Assembly (NCBI RefSeq): GCF_030936135.1
Contig: NC_082602.1
Location: 27,903,965 to 27,967,964, forward strand
Source of the DNA: Gavia stellata
Lineage: Eukaryota > Chordata > Aves > Gaviiformes > Gaviidae
Reading direction: 5' to 3'
Length of the DNA: 64,000 bases
A model generated the notes under the pieces. That model was given only the letters and a program-made list of their open reading frames with translations. It did no database searches and had not been told where the DNA came from. This document shows positions 23,571-35,700 of the stretch, piece after piece. Both the position numbers and the translations under genes were made by a program. Numbering within the stretch: position 1 is the first letter of the stretch; each line of letters starts with the position of its first letter.

Positions 23571-25337
23571 TCATGTGCCTGCACAGCTGGGTCCCCTTTC
23601 TCTCTGTCTCTTCATATGTAATATACACCTCGGCACGCTTCGCTGCCTCTGTGCCAGGGGATGAACGATGTACAGTGGTGGTGGAAAAGCCCTGCTGTTC
23701 CCCGCTCTGCGTGCTGGCGACAAGAGAGATCCCATTAATTCGGTAAGGGGTGGAAAGCCCCACGGCACGTTAAGGGGCTCTGAGAGGAGGCAGGTAGCGC
23801 AAGCACAGTGAAAAGTTTGTAAAAAATCGATGACATCTCAAGCCTTTTCCCCGGAGTCGATAATAGCGAGTAGCTGAGGTGTCCCCGAAAGTCTGTGGGA
23901 CTGTGTGTGCTTGTGGGGGGTGTCCCAAAAGCCCACACACCATCGTGCCATGGTAGTGCAGGGCCCTCCCTCGCACCAGGCTTTGCAACGCCCGGCAGAT
24001 GGCTGTGCACAGAACTTCAATTTTCTTTTAACTTGGTATCAGAAATACTATTTCCCCTCTGATGTAAAGTCTGAGAACAGGCGTAATTTAAAGCACTTCA
24101 GGAAACCTTTATGTGTGGTGACAATATTCCCATTATTCTGATTATTATAGCTTGTCACTGCCTTGAAAATGCCTCTTTTATTGTTTTGCCGCTATTGGAA
24201 ATGAGCGTAAAGCAATTAACATAAAACAGATCGGCTGGATTTTCAGAAACATTCCTTATGAAACTGATTAGTCATTAAAAAGCAGATTGTCTATCTGTCT
24301 ATCTGCCTGTCTGTCTCTCTATATATGCATCAGCTATAGCTTCATAACGTGCAGTTCATCCACCTCTTATATTTTTTTGACTGGAAGTTTTTTTCTCTAT
24401 TTATTAATACTTAGGCAATAATTCTGACAGCAATGTAGATGTTACTTTGATTTAACCAATTTTTAAAGGCAGTTGTGTTTGCCAGACACGAATTCCACTC
24501 TCATTAAAGATGAAAGCAAACGTTCAAGAGAAAACAGCTGCATGGTATATTTTAGCACTACGCTTGTCTTTAGGATTATTTATTTTTAATATAACATGGC
24601 ATGTAATGAAGAAAACAACCTATACGCCCTGCCTTTTGTTTCATTTTGGTGCTGAATCAAGGGGTGTTGAGCACAAAAAGCTAAAATCCCCCCATCCCTT
24701 CCCAGCACGGATTTCCAATAGTTTTGAGTATTTCTGGTTAAAGTAGCAGAGAAAACTCATTCTGTAGGCATTTCCAGGGGAAAGAAAGGTTATTTTCTCT
24801 AAAGTGCAGGTTAGAAAGTGATTTTCACAAAATTCACCCTCCTTCCTTAGTTTCTTTTATAGAAATATGCCGTTTAAATAACTAGTTTCCTTTATTCCTT
24901 GACTCCAGGTGACTGAGAAGGGTAATAAAGGAAAACGTCTTGATTGTTCACGACTTTCCATTAAGATTTTGCACCTGAAGATACCATGCATTGAAAGCTT
25001 CCAACTCAAAAGCACAAGCAAAAGCAGAAGACTGGTGTTTATTGCCAGTGTGGTGTTTGTAGGAGGGAAAAGCAAGCATGTTAATAAATACTAGTGTTAG
25101 CTTTTCATGATTTTTCTGATATAAAGTTTAGCATCTGGAGACTTTTCCTCTCCTGTCTCTTGGAGAAAACACACTGCATTTAGTAGATTAATTGGTTTTT
25201 TTTTTAAACAGTGTAGAGGGTAAGTTAAATGCTTGAACCTGGGTTCTTTCATTTATTAGCAGAGAAGGCTGAATCCAATGCCTGTTTTGCTACTGCAGTT
25301 CAGTTTTTACCTAATTCTACTGCTGTTGGGATGGCTG
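23571..25337 (+). other. Intron 1 segment, no repeat or exon recognised
   Basis: CpG density falls off after 23570. 24130-24520 is AT-rich, with a tetranucleotide repeat inside, and looks like unique, possibly conserved noncoding DNA. No exon-like open frame with flanking splice signals was found. Confidence 0.5.
24289..24326. repeat. CTAT/CTGT tetranucleotide-type microsatellite, imperfect
   Basis: GTCTATCTGTCTATCTGCC followed by TGTCTGTCTCTCTATATAT, an imperfect tetranucleotide array about 1.1 kb inside intron 1. Confidence 0.85.
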
Positions 25338-25437
25338 TGGCACAGGAACGTCAACCAATTTGCCCAAGGTCACTCAGGGAAACGGTGTGGCTTCTTTTGC
25401 CAGCCATACTGGTTCCCAGTCTCTCACCTCAAAGCAT
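25338..25437 (-). repeat. MIR-like SINE fragment
   Basis: The + strand reads TTTGCCCAAGGTCACTCAGG with a preceding GCACAGGAACGTCAACC. This corresponds to the reverse complement of the MIR tRNA-related part (gtgaccttgggcaagtcacttaacctctctgtgc). Similarity continues weakly to about 25437. Confidence 0.65.
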
Positions 25438-26064
25438 GTATTTTCTCAGGTCACAGCAGGCATAAAGCAGCAGGAAGGTGTATTGAAAATGGACAAAAGA
25501 TGTTAACTCATGTGTCACGGTTATGCCAGATGACCTAGGAGAGCAGGCAGGACATGTCTGTATGCTGTTGTTTTCAGGCTACCAAAGCCGTAGAGAGGCG
25601 TACAGCTTGCTTTTACCAGTTCCCCGTTACTTGAACAGACTTCAAAACTTAAGCTTTTCTCTCTTACGATTTATTAAAAACATGATCAATCAAATTGCAT
25701 GCAGTGAAGCAATATGTTTCAAATCAGGCATTAGTGGTGGGGCATTCCTAACAACTGGATGGATTTGCAAAGAAGAGGAAAGCATGGTAATAAAAAATTG
25801 GGTTTTTACTGGGATAGGTAGATGTACAAACACTCCACAAAAGGGAGATCTTTGCAGCTGCTGCATGTCCTGTTACCTAGAATGTTAAAAACCTCCTGTG
25901 GTTTTTGTTATTATTTTAAGAGCAACTTCTCTGTCTCTTATCCCCTTTTCTCTCACGTCCCTCAAATCTCAATTTAACTTATTGAAAAATAATCCCTTCC
26001 AGGCAACAAACTTTTGTTTTCTGCATTTGCAGATAGTGAGGTCAGGATTAGGATAGAGGCAAAA

Positions 26065-26235
26065 GGCTGGTGAGATCGGGGAATTTGGGTTCTCTGCTTT
26101 GTCCTGCCCGGAGGCTTTTTCTGTGACCTTAGGAAAGACAATTAACCTCTCTGGATCTCCTCTTCCATGTTAAATGAGGATAGTACTACTTAGCTACCAC
26201 AAAGTGGTGGTATGGAGCAGAATTAATTTCTGCTT
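26065..26235 (+). repeat. MIR-like SINE
   Basis: The segment reads in MIR order: GGGAATTTGGGTTCTCTGC (B-box region), CTGTGACCTTAGGAAAGACA, ATTAACCTCTCTGG, then ATGTTAAATGAGGATAGTA (core) and a short tail. This is the best preserved MIR-like copy in the window apart from the one near 40.8 kb. MIRs predate birds, so this copy is ancient. Confidence 0.75.
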
Positions 26236-27820
26236 TGTACAATACCCGAAGATCTTCAAGTGGAAATTGTTGGGAAAATGTAAAAATACTATTCTGTGTA
26301 GAAATGAGGTTTGTGTTCTTTGTGTTCTTGGGAAGGGGACTTGGCTTAATTCAGTGGGTCTGATATTAGAAAAAGGAGATTTGTACTTGGGCTTCAAGTA
26401 TCAGTCTGCCCTAATAGAAGCATTTATTGAGAGAGGTCACTGAAGCTCTTGAGGGACCTCTTAGAGATCAGATAAAATGTTTTCTTGCTAAGGCGTTTCT
26501 GAAGGAAGGAGAATTTTTAGTGAAAACTACTATTATTCCTAGAAGATCTGCAAGCCATTCTTTTTTCAAAGCCATTCCTCTCTGAACACACACTGTGTAC
26601 AAATGTGCCGTTCGGTGAGCAGCTGTATCCTCTACACTTGTTTTCCCTCTCTCTAGATGGTTATGTTATTGCATGAAATTTTTCCTCGTTCTGCTCACCA
26701 GATGCTCTCTCCAACTTTCTTGTGAAGATGATCTGATTCCTCAGATTATCTTTTCTTCCCTCTTCCCTCCCTGATTTCTAGGATAAGGACCTGCAAAAAT
26801 ATGTAGCAGCACCTTTAATGCTGTTACAGCTTTAAATCTTACTATCTAGTTTTTTGACAATAGTTTTTTCAAGATATTTCAACAAGCTACAGTGGATAAA
26901 ACACACTTGCTCAGATTGCTCTCCTGATATGATGACTAGTGGAATGGTAAACGGGGACTATTGTCATTAGGTTTCAGAGTTGTCACTCTGATGAATGTAG
27001 CTATTTATAGGAAGTACTTAATTCTGTCTGTGCTTTTTCCATGATGGAAGTGCTACAAATTCTGTAGTGTTGTGGGTGGTTTTTTTCAATATAAGAAACA
27101 AAGAAGCACATTTTTAGCTTTCTTTTAACCTCTAGAAGACATTTTCAGTCCATTATCTATGGAGAGGCCTCAGCTTATGATCATAGTGCTCTTTAGCTAT
27201 TTCATGTATACATGCCCTTGCCTTTCTACTAACCAGAGGCAAGCTTCAGATTTAAAGTTGAGGAAATGCACTGTAATGCCACAGTAAGAGCAGGAGAGGG
27301 CATTTGTCTAAGGCATGTGCAATATTGCAGGTTGCTTCAGCCAGGCTAAGTTCCTATATGATCCTAGGGGTTGGATTTTTAATGCTATAGGAAAAATATC
27401 AGCAGTGCATATTTTTATCTCAGTGCAGTGCAGAAGATAAACCTGAAGAAGGGCAATGTGCCTAAGTGATATAGCTGCTACTTGTGCGGACCACACAACT
27501 GCCTTGATGCTTTAAGCATGACCCAGGCTCTGAAAGTTGGGAAAGGCAGGATGAGAGCTGGTGAGAGACTGGACTGGTGCCTTGTTTTATCTTGTCACCC
27601 ATGCTACACTGTTTTGTCCAGAGGTCCGGTCAGCCTGTGGCCATCGTCTCTAGAGTTAACAAGGTTGCAAGATTCACTCCAAGACTGGGAATACGAGATG
27701 TCTTTGGGAGAAGTCTCTGGTAAGGAGGAGGCTAATAGAGCTAGAGTAGCCTACAGCCACCTGAAGTAGAGTTAGAAGGAAGATGTAACTTATCTTGTTG
27801 GTTGAAGAGGATATAACATG

Positions 27821-27985
27821 TGGCAACAGCCACAACTTATGTAAGATTGGACATTAAGAAGAGTTTCTTCTCAAAGAAAGTGGTGCAGCAAGGCACCAGA
27901 AAGTTTTGGGAATCTCTGTCTTTGCAGATTTTCAAGACTCATGTAGACATGATCTGATGGTGACAACCCTGCTCTGAATGGACTT
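27821..27985 (+). mobile_element. CR1 LINE 3' fragment (old, decayed)
   Basis: The segment reads CAACAGCCACAACTTATG, then TTGGACATTAAGAAGAGTTT, then TTTTCAAGACTCATGTAGACATGATCTGATGGTGACAACCCTGCTCTG in pieces. These follow the order of the CR1 3' end (ttggacattaggaagaa..., ...ttcaagactcgtgtagacatg...). The terminal octamer repeat is absent, so the 3' end is lost or decayed. It is much more diverged than the copy at 9.5-10.1 kb. Confidence 0.7.
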
Positions 27986-27999
27986 CTGCAATTCTTTTC

Positions 28000-30779
28000 C
28001 TCCCACTACCACTGATCCTGTGCAAGCTCTGAGGGCTGGCAGTGGAAAGCGGGTTGTACAAGTTCTCGCAGTGAAGCCTGTCTCTTCCGGGAATGATTCT
28101 CCTGAATGCTGTTGGCAGTGTTCTGGTGTGATCTGCTAATGTACTGGTGGTTTGATGCTGAGACATTACTCACTCCCATGGCAAATTACAAGTTGGGGAG
28201 GCTGATGGGCTTGCAGTGTGCCAGGTAGTTTTTCATTAAGATGCCTAGCAATGCAGTGTGTGTGATGGGCAGAACGAGGTGGGCAATATTTGCAATTCCA
28301 AATTGACTGCTATGCTTGGAAGGGAGGAAGGGGAGAAAACGAATCTTTAGGCAGGCAATTCTGCATTTAGTTGTCAGCCATGGGTAACTGCTCCAACAGT
28401 CCAGTTGGATTTTAGTTTAAAATATTTACTCCTAGAGTGCAAGATGGTGACAGAGCAATCATATTAATTGCAGTGCATTTGGTAGATATTTTAATTGCTA
28501 TTCTAGACTGTTTCTTTCTCAAATGGCTTTTGGCTAGGTTGTGGTCTTATTGCCATTGAAGGTAGGCTGGCTGTGTCACAATGTCTTGATGCATTTCCAC
28601 TACTCTACTACCTTCAGTAATGAAGTTTGCAACTGAAGTCCTTCTCCAGGACTTTGCCAATCCATTCTTAATTAATATTCAAATAGAAGATGGGGAAATA
28701 AAAAAAAAACCTCTTGCATGGCAATTGCTTTTATGGTTGTGTTGAGTTAGTAGAGCAGGAAGAAGGCTTCTGGAAGATAATTTTCAGGTTATTTCTCTCC
28801 AGGCTGGTTTCACTGCAAAGTCAGGTCGATGTCCAGTGGATGGGCCTTGATGTTCCTTGTGGATCCTGTGAAGCTGGCAGATTCCCTGGGCCATTACCCT
28901 GCCTAGCGCAGCACGCTGTCGATGTTCTTGTAGCCCAGAGCTCAGTAACAGAACTGCTCCTTTTCTAGGTCCCTGTCAGGGGTTTCCCTTCAGACCTCAA
29001 TACTCAGACCTGTTCATGCTCAGGGATGAGACCTGGGATTTGTGGCTAAGTTTTCACAGTGATTTAAATGCAAACAGAAACAGCTATGTGAGTCTGTAAT
29101 TAATTTTTTTATGGAAAACATTCATCCAATTAGATGACAAAGTATTTTGAAAATGGATTTGAGCAGATAATTGATGTTAGCAGGAGAATTTTTTCCCAAA
29201 AGGGAGGTGAGATGAGACAAATATTTTCTTAAATGCAAGGCTGTGGGAAGATGAAACTTTCTGAGAGTTTCCAAATTTATAGCTGGATTCGTGGTAGAGA
29301 TTTTAGAAAAAATATGAAAGCAGCATCATCTAATGGGCAAAGCACAGGTTAAAGGAGCAAAGATCTTTACAGTTGGTTGTACTAAAGAATACTGGAAGCC
29401 AGCCTTGCAAATAGTCAAGAATTTACTTAAGTCATACCATAGTGTCATGCTCCTTAAGCTCCCTGGATGTCTGTAGATAGAATGGAGGAGAGCAGTACAT
29501 ACTTACCTGAGTCAGTACTCTCTTACAAATCCAGATTTGTTTCAGGATTGAAGGACAAGCCTGAGTTTATGGTTGGGATTGGTTCCAGGACAATTGCAAG
29601 AAAACCTGTCAGTTATGGAGTTAAGGCTTGGGTTTGGCTGGGATCTGGTCAAGTTTATCTTCCAGTGAGAATCTGTGTTTGAAGGTGTGGAGTCCAACCT
29701 GCCTTTAATCAAGACAGTAAATTAAATTACATGTTCCTTGCGAAGCATTGAATGCTGTAAATGCAGAAAGTCCCGAAAGCAGCAAAGTACTTGGTTGGAT
29801 CCTCAGTGTAAAGTGATGTAGGATTGATCTAGGCCAGTGTACTGTAGTTGAGAATTCAACCTGCAGTATCCTGCAGCAGTGAAAAGTGCAAGGTAAGAAT
29901 GAAAAATGAGTACAGAGGTGAGGAAACATGGGGCAGTACAGCGAGGAGACCTGTGGGCCCTTTACATTCTCTGAATTACAGCCACAGCGCTGGGGGTGGA
30001 TGAGCTTCCTTCTCTCTTGTGCACAGCCCTTCCCTCTCTCTTGCTTGGCTCTGGAAGGTGGGAGTTTGACCCACACGGTAAGTCATGCTGGAGACCGATC
30101 TCATGATGTACTTGGCAGAGCCCAACAGGGATTTTAAGCTGAAATAACCCTTAGTTGGAAAATACTGCTTTGCTGAAGCCACACCTTTGCATGCAAGTTT
30201 CTTGGTTTACCTAAACTCCCTGCAGGAATCCAAGGAAAACAAATTCCCCAATCCTAACTTCCCCTTAATGTCCAGGGAAAACTGCAGCATCGTTGTTAAC
30301 GTTTCCTCCATGCAGAAAGAAGGGCATGGCAGTATTTCCTTTCCTGCCTTTACGAGGTGTTGTGAGTCTGAGGGAACTGAGTAAAGTTTGCTGCATGTTT
30401 GAGGAGCGTGGCTGTGTGGGCATTAAACATATTTGATAAATAATCTGCTGTGGAAATTTTAGGGTCATTTCCCAGCCCTCATGGCCAGCGGAGTCCCAGC
30501 ATACAGTAAAAATCAGAAAAGACTGATGCTGAATAATCAAACCTCTCTTTTTTTCCTCCCTCTCAGTCCTGAAGGAGACCTGATTGCTCTCAACACTGAA
30601 ATGAGTGGCAAAGCCCTCTTGTTCAAGGAGTGTCCCTGGCTGTTCAAGGAGTGTCACTCAGGCTGTCACCATGTTTTCTCCCCTTCGTTTTCTGATACCC
30701 GACACAAAACGCTAGCCAGGCAGATCTGCAGAGCGCTACAGGGCCTCTGTGCCCAAAATAGCATCACTTAATTAGCTCC
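28000..30779 (+). other. Intron 1 segment, nothing recognised
   Basis: Unique-looking sequence without coding, RNA or clear transposon signatures. A 15-bp direct repeat with 21-bp period lies at 30620-30655. Confidence 0.5.
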
Positions 30780-31450
30780 AGCGTGATTTGGCCACCCTGG
30801 GGTGCAGGCTGCAGAAAGGGTGCCGGGTTGCTGGTGTGTGAGCAGCAGAGCCGGGCGCTAGAGGGAGCGTGGGCATTTGCTAAAGGGAGGGAAGTGCTGC
30901 AGCGATGGGGAGGGGAGCTGGGGCCGGGGAAACGCGCGCTGGGAAGACAGACGCCGCTGAAATACTGACATGAAAACCCGCTTTGGAGTCACTGACTCCG
31001 TGAAACTCCTGCTGTCTGGGGTGCCCTCTGCGAGAGAGGAGAATAATCTTAGCGTGCACTCGGCCGTGCTGAAGCATTTCATCCCCTCTTGCAGCTGATA
31101 CTCTCTCCCTTTTGTGTCTCTCCAACTGCTGCCAGGCTTTTTCCTGAAGATGGGAGTCCCAATGCCGGGGTCTCTCATCTGCTCCGGTCCCCTCCAGCCG
31201 GAGTCATGTGCCTGTAAAACCACCGGCATCCCCCAGCAACTGCCGGCAGTGCTGCTGGGTTGGGAGAAGGGGTGATGTTAACCTTTACGGTGCCAGGAAG
31301 CAGCAATCGGAACCCTGGCTGCTCCTGGCTGAAGCAGTGTGTACTCTCCCTCTCCTCAACTGCCGTGCCCCGTTTTTGTCTCTGGGACTAGCCCCCGAGG
31401 ATAGCTGTTGATAGACCCACTTTGCTGCCGATCTTCTCCCTCTGCTACAC
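30780..31450. promoter_or_regulatory. Intronic CpG-enriched patch
   Basis: By eye there are close to 30 CpG dinucleotides in about 650 bp, far above the surrounding intron, with small clusters such as AACGCGCGCTGGG (30930-30942) and GACGCCGCTG (30951-30960). No exon with homology was found. It could be an intronic enhancer, an alternative first exon or promoter of SORCS3, or the remains of a GC-rich repeat. The sequence alone does not decide. Confidence 0.35.
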
Positions 31451-32163
31451 CACTTGTAGCTGGTAGGTGAGGGCAGGGGAGTTGCCCTTCGTTGCCTCTC
31501 TCCCTGGTGCCTGATCTGCAAAGGATACGCTTGTCCTGACAGGTCCCTGCCACTTGCAACTCCACAATATTTTGACCAACTTGAGGATGTTGCACAAGTC
31601 TTAGTGCTTCTGCTCCTCTATCCTTTTCTTTCTTGTGAGTGTGGGGGGACAGAAGGGACTGGAATTCATCCCAGCCGCTGCATGGTGGGACAACATAACA
31701 TTTCTTCCCGGGAAAAGTGACTGTACTTGCTGGTGTCCTTGGGACTAAAATGGATGTTTAGGACTTGGAAAAACTAGGACTGAGCCACAGCAAATTTCTT
31801 AGGTCAATGATGGGCTAAAGGCCTTGGGATCCTAAAAGCAACTGCTTTGGCACTGCTTCAGACACTACGCCAGTCTATAAGACGTGGGTACTGCTGGCAC
31901 ATTTTCAGTGGACAGCGATGCTGCTGACACGCTCCAGAAACGCGTTGAGCCCCTTGTGGGAATTTGGTAGAGGACTCCAGTGGGGGTTCAGTGGAGCGCC
32001 AGGCTTGAGCACAGAGCTCCTGCTGACTTTCAAGGCAGAGAGAAAAGCATGGGTTGAGTTCAGATGTGCTTCCTTGGGGTGCCAGAGGAGAGCAGGCTGT
32101 GCGTTCAGGTTGTCTTCATGATTTTCGGACTTACCAGTGTGCCTAATGGGGGTGTGCATTGCC

Positions 32164-32260
32164 GCATGCCTCGGCTTCCCTATCTACAAGGAAGAGTTAA
32201 GTCACATGCAGGGCTGTTGCTGAGGCTTAAAATGGATAGATATTTGCAAAAGCTGTTGTG
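32164..32260 (+). repeat. MIR-like SINE fragment (core and tail)
   Basis: ATGCCTCGGCTTCCCTATCT followed after a short insertion by CAGGGCTGTTGCTGAGGCTT and AAAATGGATAGATATTTGCAAAAG matches the MIR order (gtgcctcagtttcctcatct ... cagggttgttgtgaggatta ... atgtaaagcg). It is degraded. Confidence 0.5.
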
Positions 32261-32689
32261 TGGAGGAGAATGTATAAAACATGATTATTTAGCTCTTGCC
32301 GAAAGTGCTTTAGGACCTCATGGGTGCAGGGAGGAAGGAGTGGGAACTCTAATTGGTTGTTAGCCTTTCCCTGTGGTTTGTTCCTGATTGGAAAATCCCC
32401 CCCAGCTGTGATCAATACCATGAGGTGCAGACAAATAGGGCTGCCTGCCTGCAGTCCTTACTTGCCTCTGTCAGAAGGCTGGGGGCAGAATTCTTTCTGC
32501 AGAGGGTAGGGATGACTGTGTATTCTTGGGCGTTTTTCTGTTTTAGATGTCCTGTCCTTTACCACCAAACGCTGTCAATTTTGTGCTTACAGGGTGGCAG
32601 ACATGACTGTACTTACAAAACTCTTATGCTACCTACTTCAGCTGTGTATTTCAAAGGTTACTAAAAGGAAGGTCAGTAGTGTTACTCTT

Positions 32690-32745
32690 ATTAGTTGTTT
32701 GTGGGTTGGGGTTTTTTGGGTTTTTTTTGTTTGTTTTTTGAGAAA
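32690..32745. repeat. G/T-rich low-complexity tract
   Basis: Alternating short G and long T runs, with almost no A or C on the + strand. Similar G/T tracts occur at 38333-38362, 40405-40440, 50795-50838 and 59390-59445. Confidence 0.75.
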
Positions 32746-35700
32746 CTGAGGCATGCAAGATAAGGGGGATCTGCTCTGGGTTGTGCTGCTGATCAGAACT
32801 GAAGTTGGAAGGCAAGTTTTCTGGCTCCCGTCCCTTATTGATATGGCTCCTTAATGACAAAGGACTTATTTTACTTCATCTGCCACAGCTCAGAAGCTGG
32901 GTGTATTTTCTTTTTAGAAGAGATTGCATGAAAGAAAAGAAAAATAGGTTAGAAGAGGAGCTAAGAGGGGGAAGAACAGGACTGTCATTAATAATAGAAA
33001 AGTGGAACATGCTCAGCTAAAATCATTAACAGATTGATCAAGTTAAAGCACTGCAAAGTTCTGGCTGAAAGTGATTTAAGAGCATCTTTGCTGTTCTAAT
33101 CCTTTTACCAGCATGGCTTCCCAGATTGAGTTATTTCAAATCACAGCTCCTTTTGAGCTGGATGAGAATTGACATGGTGAGAGTGTGGGAGATGTGAATT
33201 TGGGCTTCCATTGGAAATACAGAGACAGGAGAGGGGTCACATCTGTCTGCTGAGGGGTTTGGGAGCTGGGTCTGAACTATGTGGCTTGTTTGTGATGGGT
33301 TGGAATAATTTAGGTTGCTAGTCACAGCAGGACACATGTAGGTCTGCGTGCCTGTTTGTGGAATCTTGTCACGGGATAATGTAGCAGGATGCAAAGTTCA
33401 AGGGTCTTGTTAGCTTTTGGAATTGTTAAGGTGGCTTCCCCATCTTTTGCATTACACTTCACAACCCAAGGGGAAAAGTCTCTGCCCCACACCAGGTGCA
33501 GGTGAAGAACTCTTAAGTGAGCCAGGGCAATTAAATCTTCCTCCTGCCCTTTTGGATAGGGCCTGAGCTGGGTCTCCCCATGTCAGTCTTTTGCAAGGTG
33601 GAGAGCTGGGGCAGTATGTGAAGGGTAATGTCCTTGTTCTGTCACCCATGGTGTCTTCCTAGCTTTGCTCCCAATCAGCAAAATGTTGGTAGCACTTGGC
33701 ACTGTAGTGGGATTGTGGATGGGGGTGCAGAAGGATATCAGGGGCTGAGGACCCTAGACAGACCTACTATCTGGACGGGCATGAACTCTGTGTTTGCAGT
33801 GGGACAGGGTTTGCTTCTGTTTGGGTATCAAAAGCCTGGTGCAAGACACAAGACTGGTGAGCCTGTATGTAAAGGAGCACGGTAACCTTGTGAACAGGAA
33901 GCCTTGCTCACAGTGTGTGGTGGGAGAGTCAGACAGGCAGACGTGTGTGTCAGGCAGGAGGTCTGTGAAAACCACATTTTCCATCTGGCCTGAAAAAAGG
34001 CTTGCCTATGAGATGGTGAGGTTGCAAACCAATATGATAGCCGTGCTACTTGAAAGAACAGTTGTTTTAGAAGAGAGAGAATCTTTATCCAAGTGTGCTT
34101 TGACAACTATTGGAGCAACAGCAGGAGAAAGCCCCATGGAGTCACAGTGTCCATATCAGGTGTTGCAGAGATGTAGTAGAGGTGGTTCAACTGTCATTGG
34201 CCAGACTTCTCTGGGTAGCTGAGCCTTGAACAGAAGGGCTTTCAGAAAAAGCATGGGTTATGGAATATGGCAGAGAAAGATCTGGCCAGGGCACCCCACT
34301 GGATTATGATTTCTGCTGAGTGTTTTTGAGGCTCTGCCCCAGTAGCTGCACTGAACTCTTGATTATCTGGCCTGTGAGAGCTGTCTTCTCTCTGAAGGAT
34401 CAGAAAATGAGTAAAATGCCTGGTCATTTTGTTAAGCAACAGAAGTTAGCCATTGCTCATCACTTAACTGCTTGCCCTTCCAGGACTCTTCTGTCTCTCA
34501 GTGTTTTCTTTCATCTCTGTCATGATCCCTCATTCTGCTGCCCATTTGGAGGAGTAAGTAGTGGCACATGGTGTGCTTGGCTGAGCATTACAGGTGTGCT
34601 GGAGGGCTGGCTGTGATCAATACATTGATCATCTGGAGCCCTTGCCGGCTATGAGAATGGACAGTGGGTGGCTTATGGTTGAGGGCAGATATTATTTTGG
34701 GACCTACTTCTTCACTCAGCTAAACTTAGAGAAGCTCGGTATCTTTGTGACCTTTTTTCCCCCTGTTGAATTCGGTTCAAATTGGTCAACAGATTCCAAA
34801 GTTATCCCTCCCATGCTAACTCACAGACAGCATGGTCTGTAGTGTCCAAAGCTGAAAGTTTGTTTCTTTTTGAAGGCAACCTAAACCACAGCCACAGCAC
34901 TGAGGAGGCCTTAATTTACTTAATTAATATTGTTCACCATTGTTTTTTGCCAGCCTGCCTGGGAACTGTCTTCCTTTAATCAAAATGCAGCATCAGTGGC
35001 AGTGTAGCATTCTCAGTTTTCTTGTACTGCATCTCTTTGTTGCAGGCTCAATTCTACCTGCCCTTACTTTTAATTAATTTTAGATTATCTTCATTACTTC
35101 TTCCTACCTCACATGCTACAAGTAACAAAGCCTGCCTTTCTGAGTTGTGCTAAGGTTTTGTTCTGGTGGCTCTTAGCTTTCTGTGTGCTTTTTTTAAATT
35201 ATTTTTTTTATTTGTGCTTCCTGTAGCACTACTGGAAACAGGCAATAAACTGGATTGGGGTGAAGGTGTCTTAGTGAAAACTCACAGAAAGGGGGAAGAT
35301 ACAGGTCTAACTCCCACACTGAATAATGAGAGGAAATGTTAGGTGGTAAAATAAAACACTGGATCATTTGAGAACACTGTCTTCTGTAAAATAGGAGATT
35401 CTCGTCTTTTTCCCCAAAGACAAACAGTCATGAAAGTCATTGAGTAGTGGAGGCTGTTCTCAGACTGGGGCCTGAATGAGCTGCAGAGATTTCTTCATGT
35501 GCTCATCCTAGTGGAGACAAGGGTGAGAGGTAAGAGCTGATCCATGGAACCTGTGAGGACGCATGAGTGAGTTGGTACGTGTGTGAAAGCATGCAGTGCT
35601 GTTTCTGTTTCACAGCTGATGGGGAAACACATTGTCTAACTCTGTGCATTCTTACATGTGAGAGTCGTCTGTAACACTTACTGCCCTTGGTAGCTAACAT

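Noticed and set aside
22612..23664. A 350-codon single-exon gene
   Set aside because: Homology to SorCS proteins stops exactly at the GTGAGT donor (23209). The part after it is GC-rich intronic sequence open by chance.
22804..23763. Antisense frames over SORCS3 exon 1 and the start of intron 1
   Set aside because: Low-complexity shadows of the GC-rich coding exon and island, with no independent evidence.
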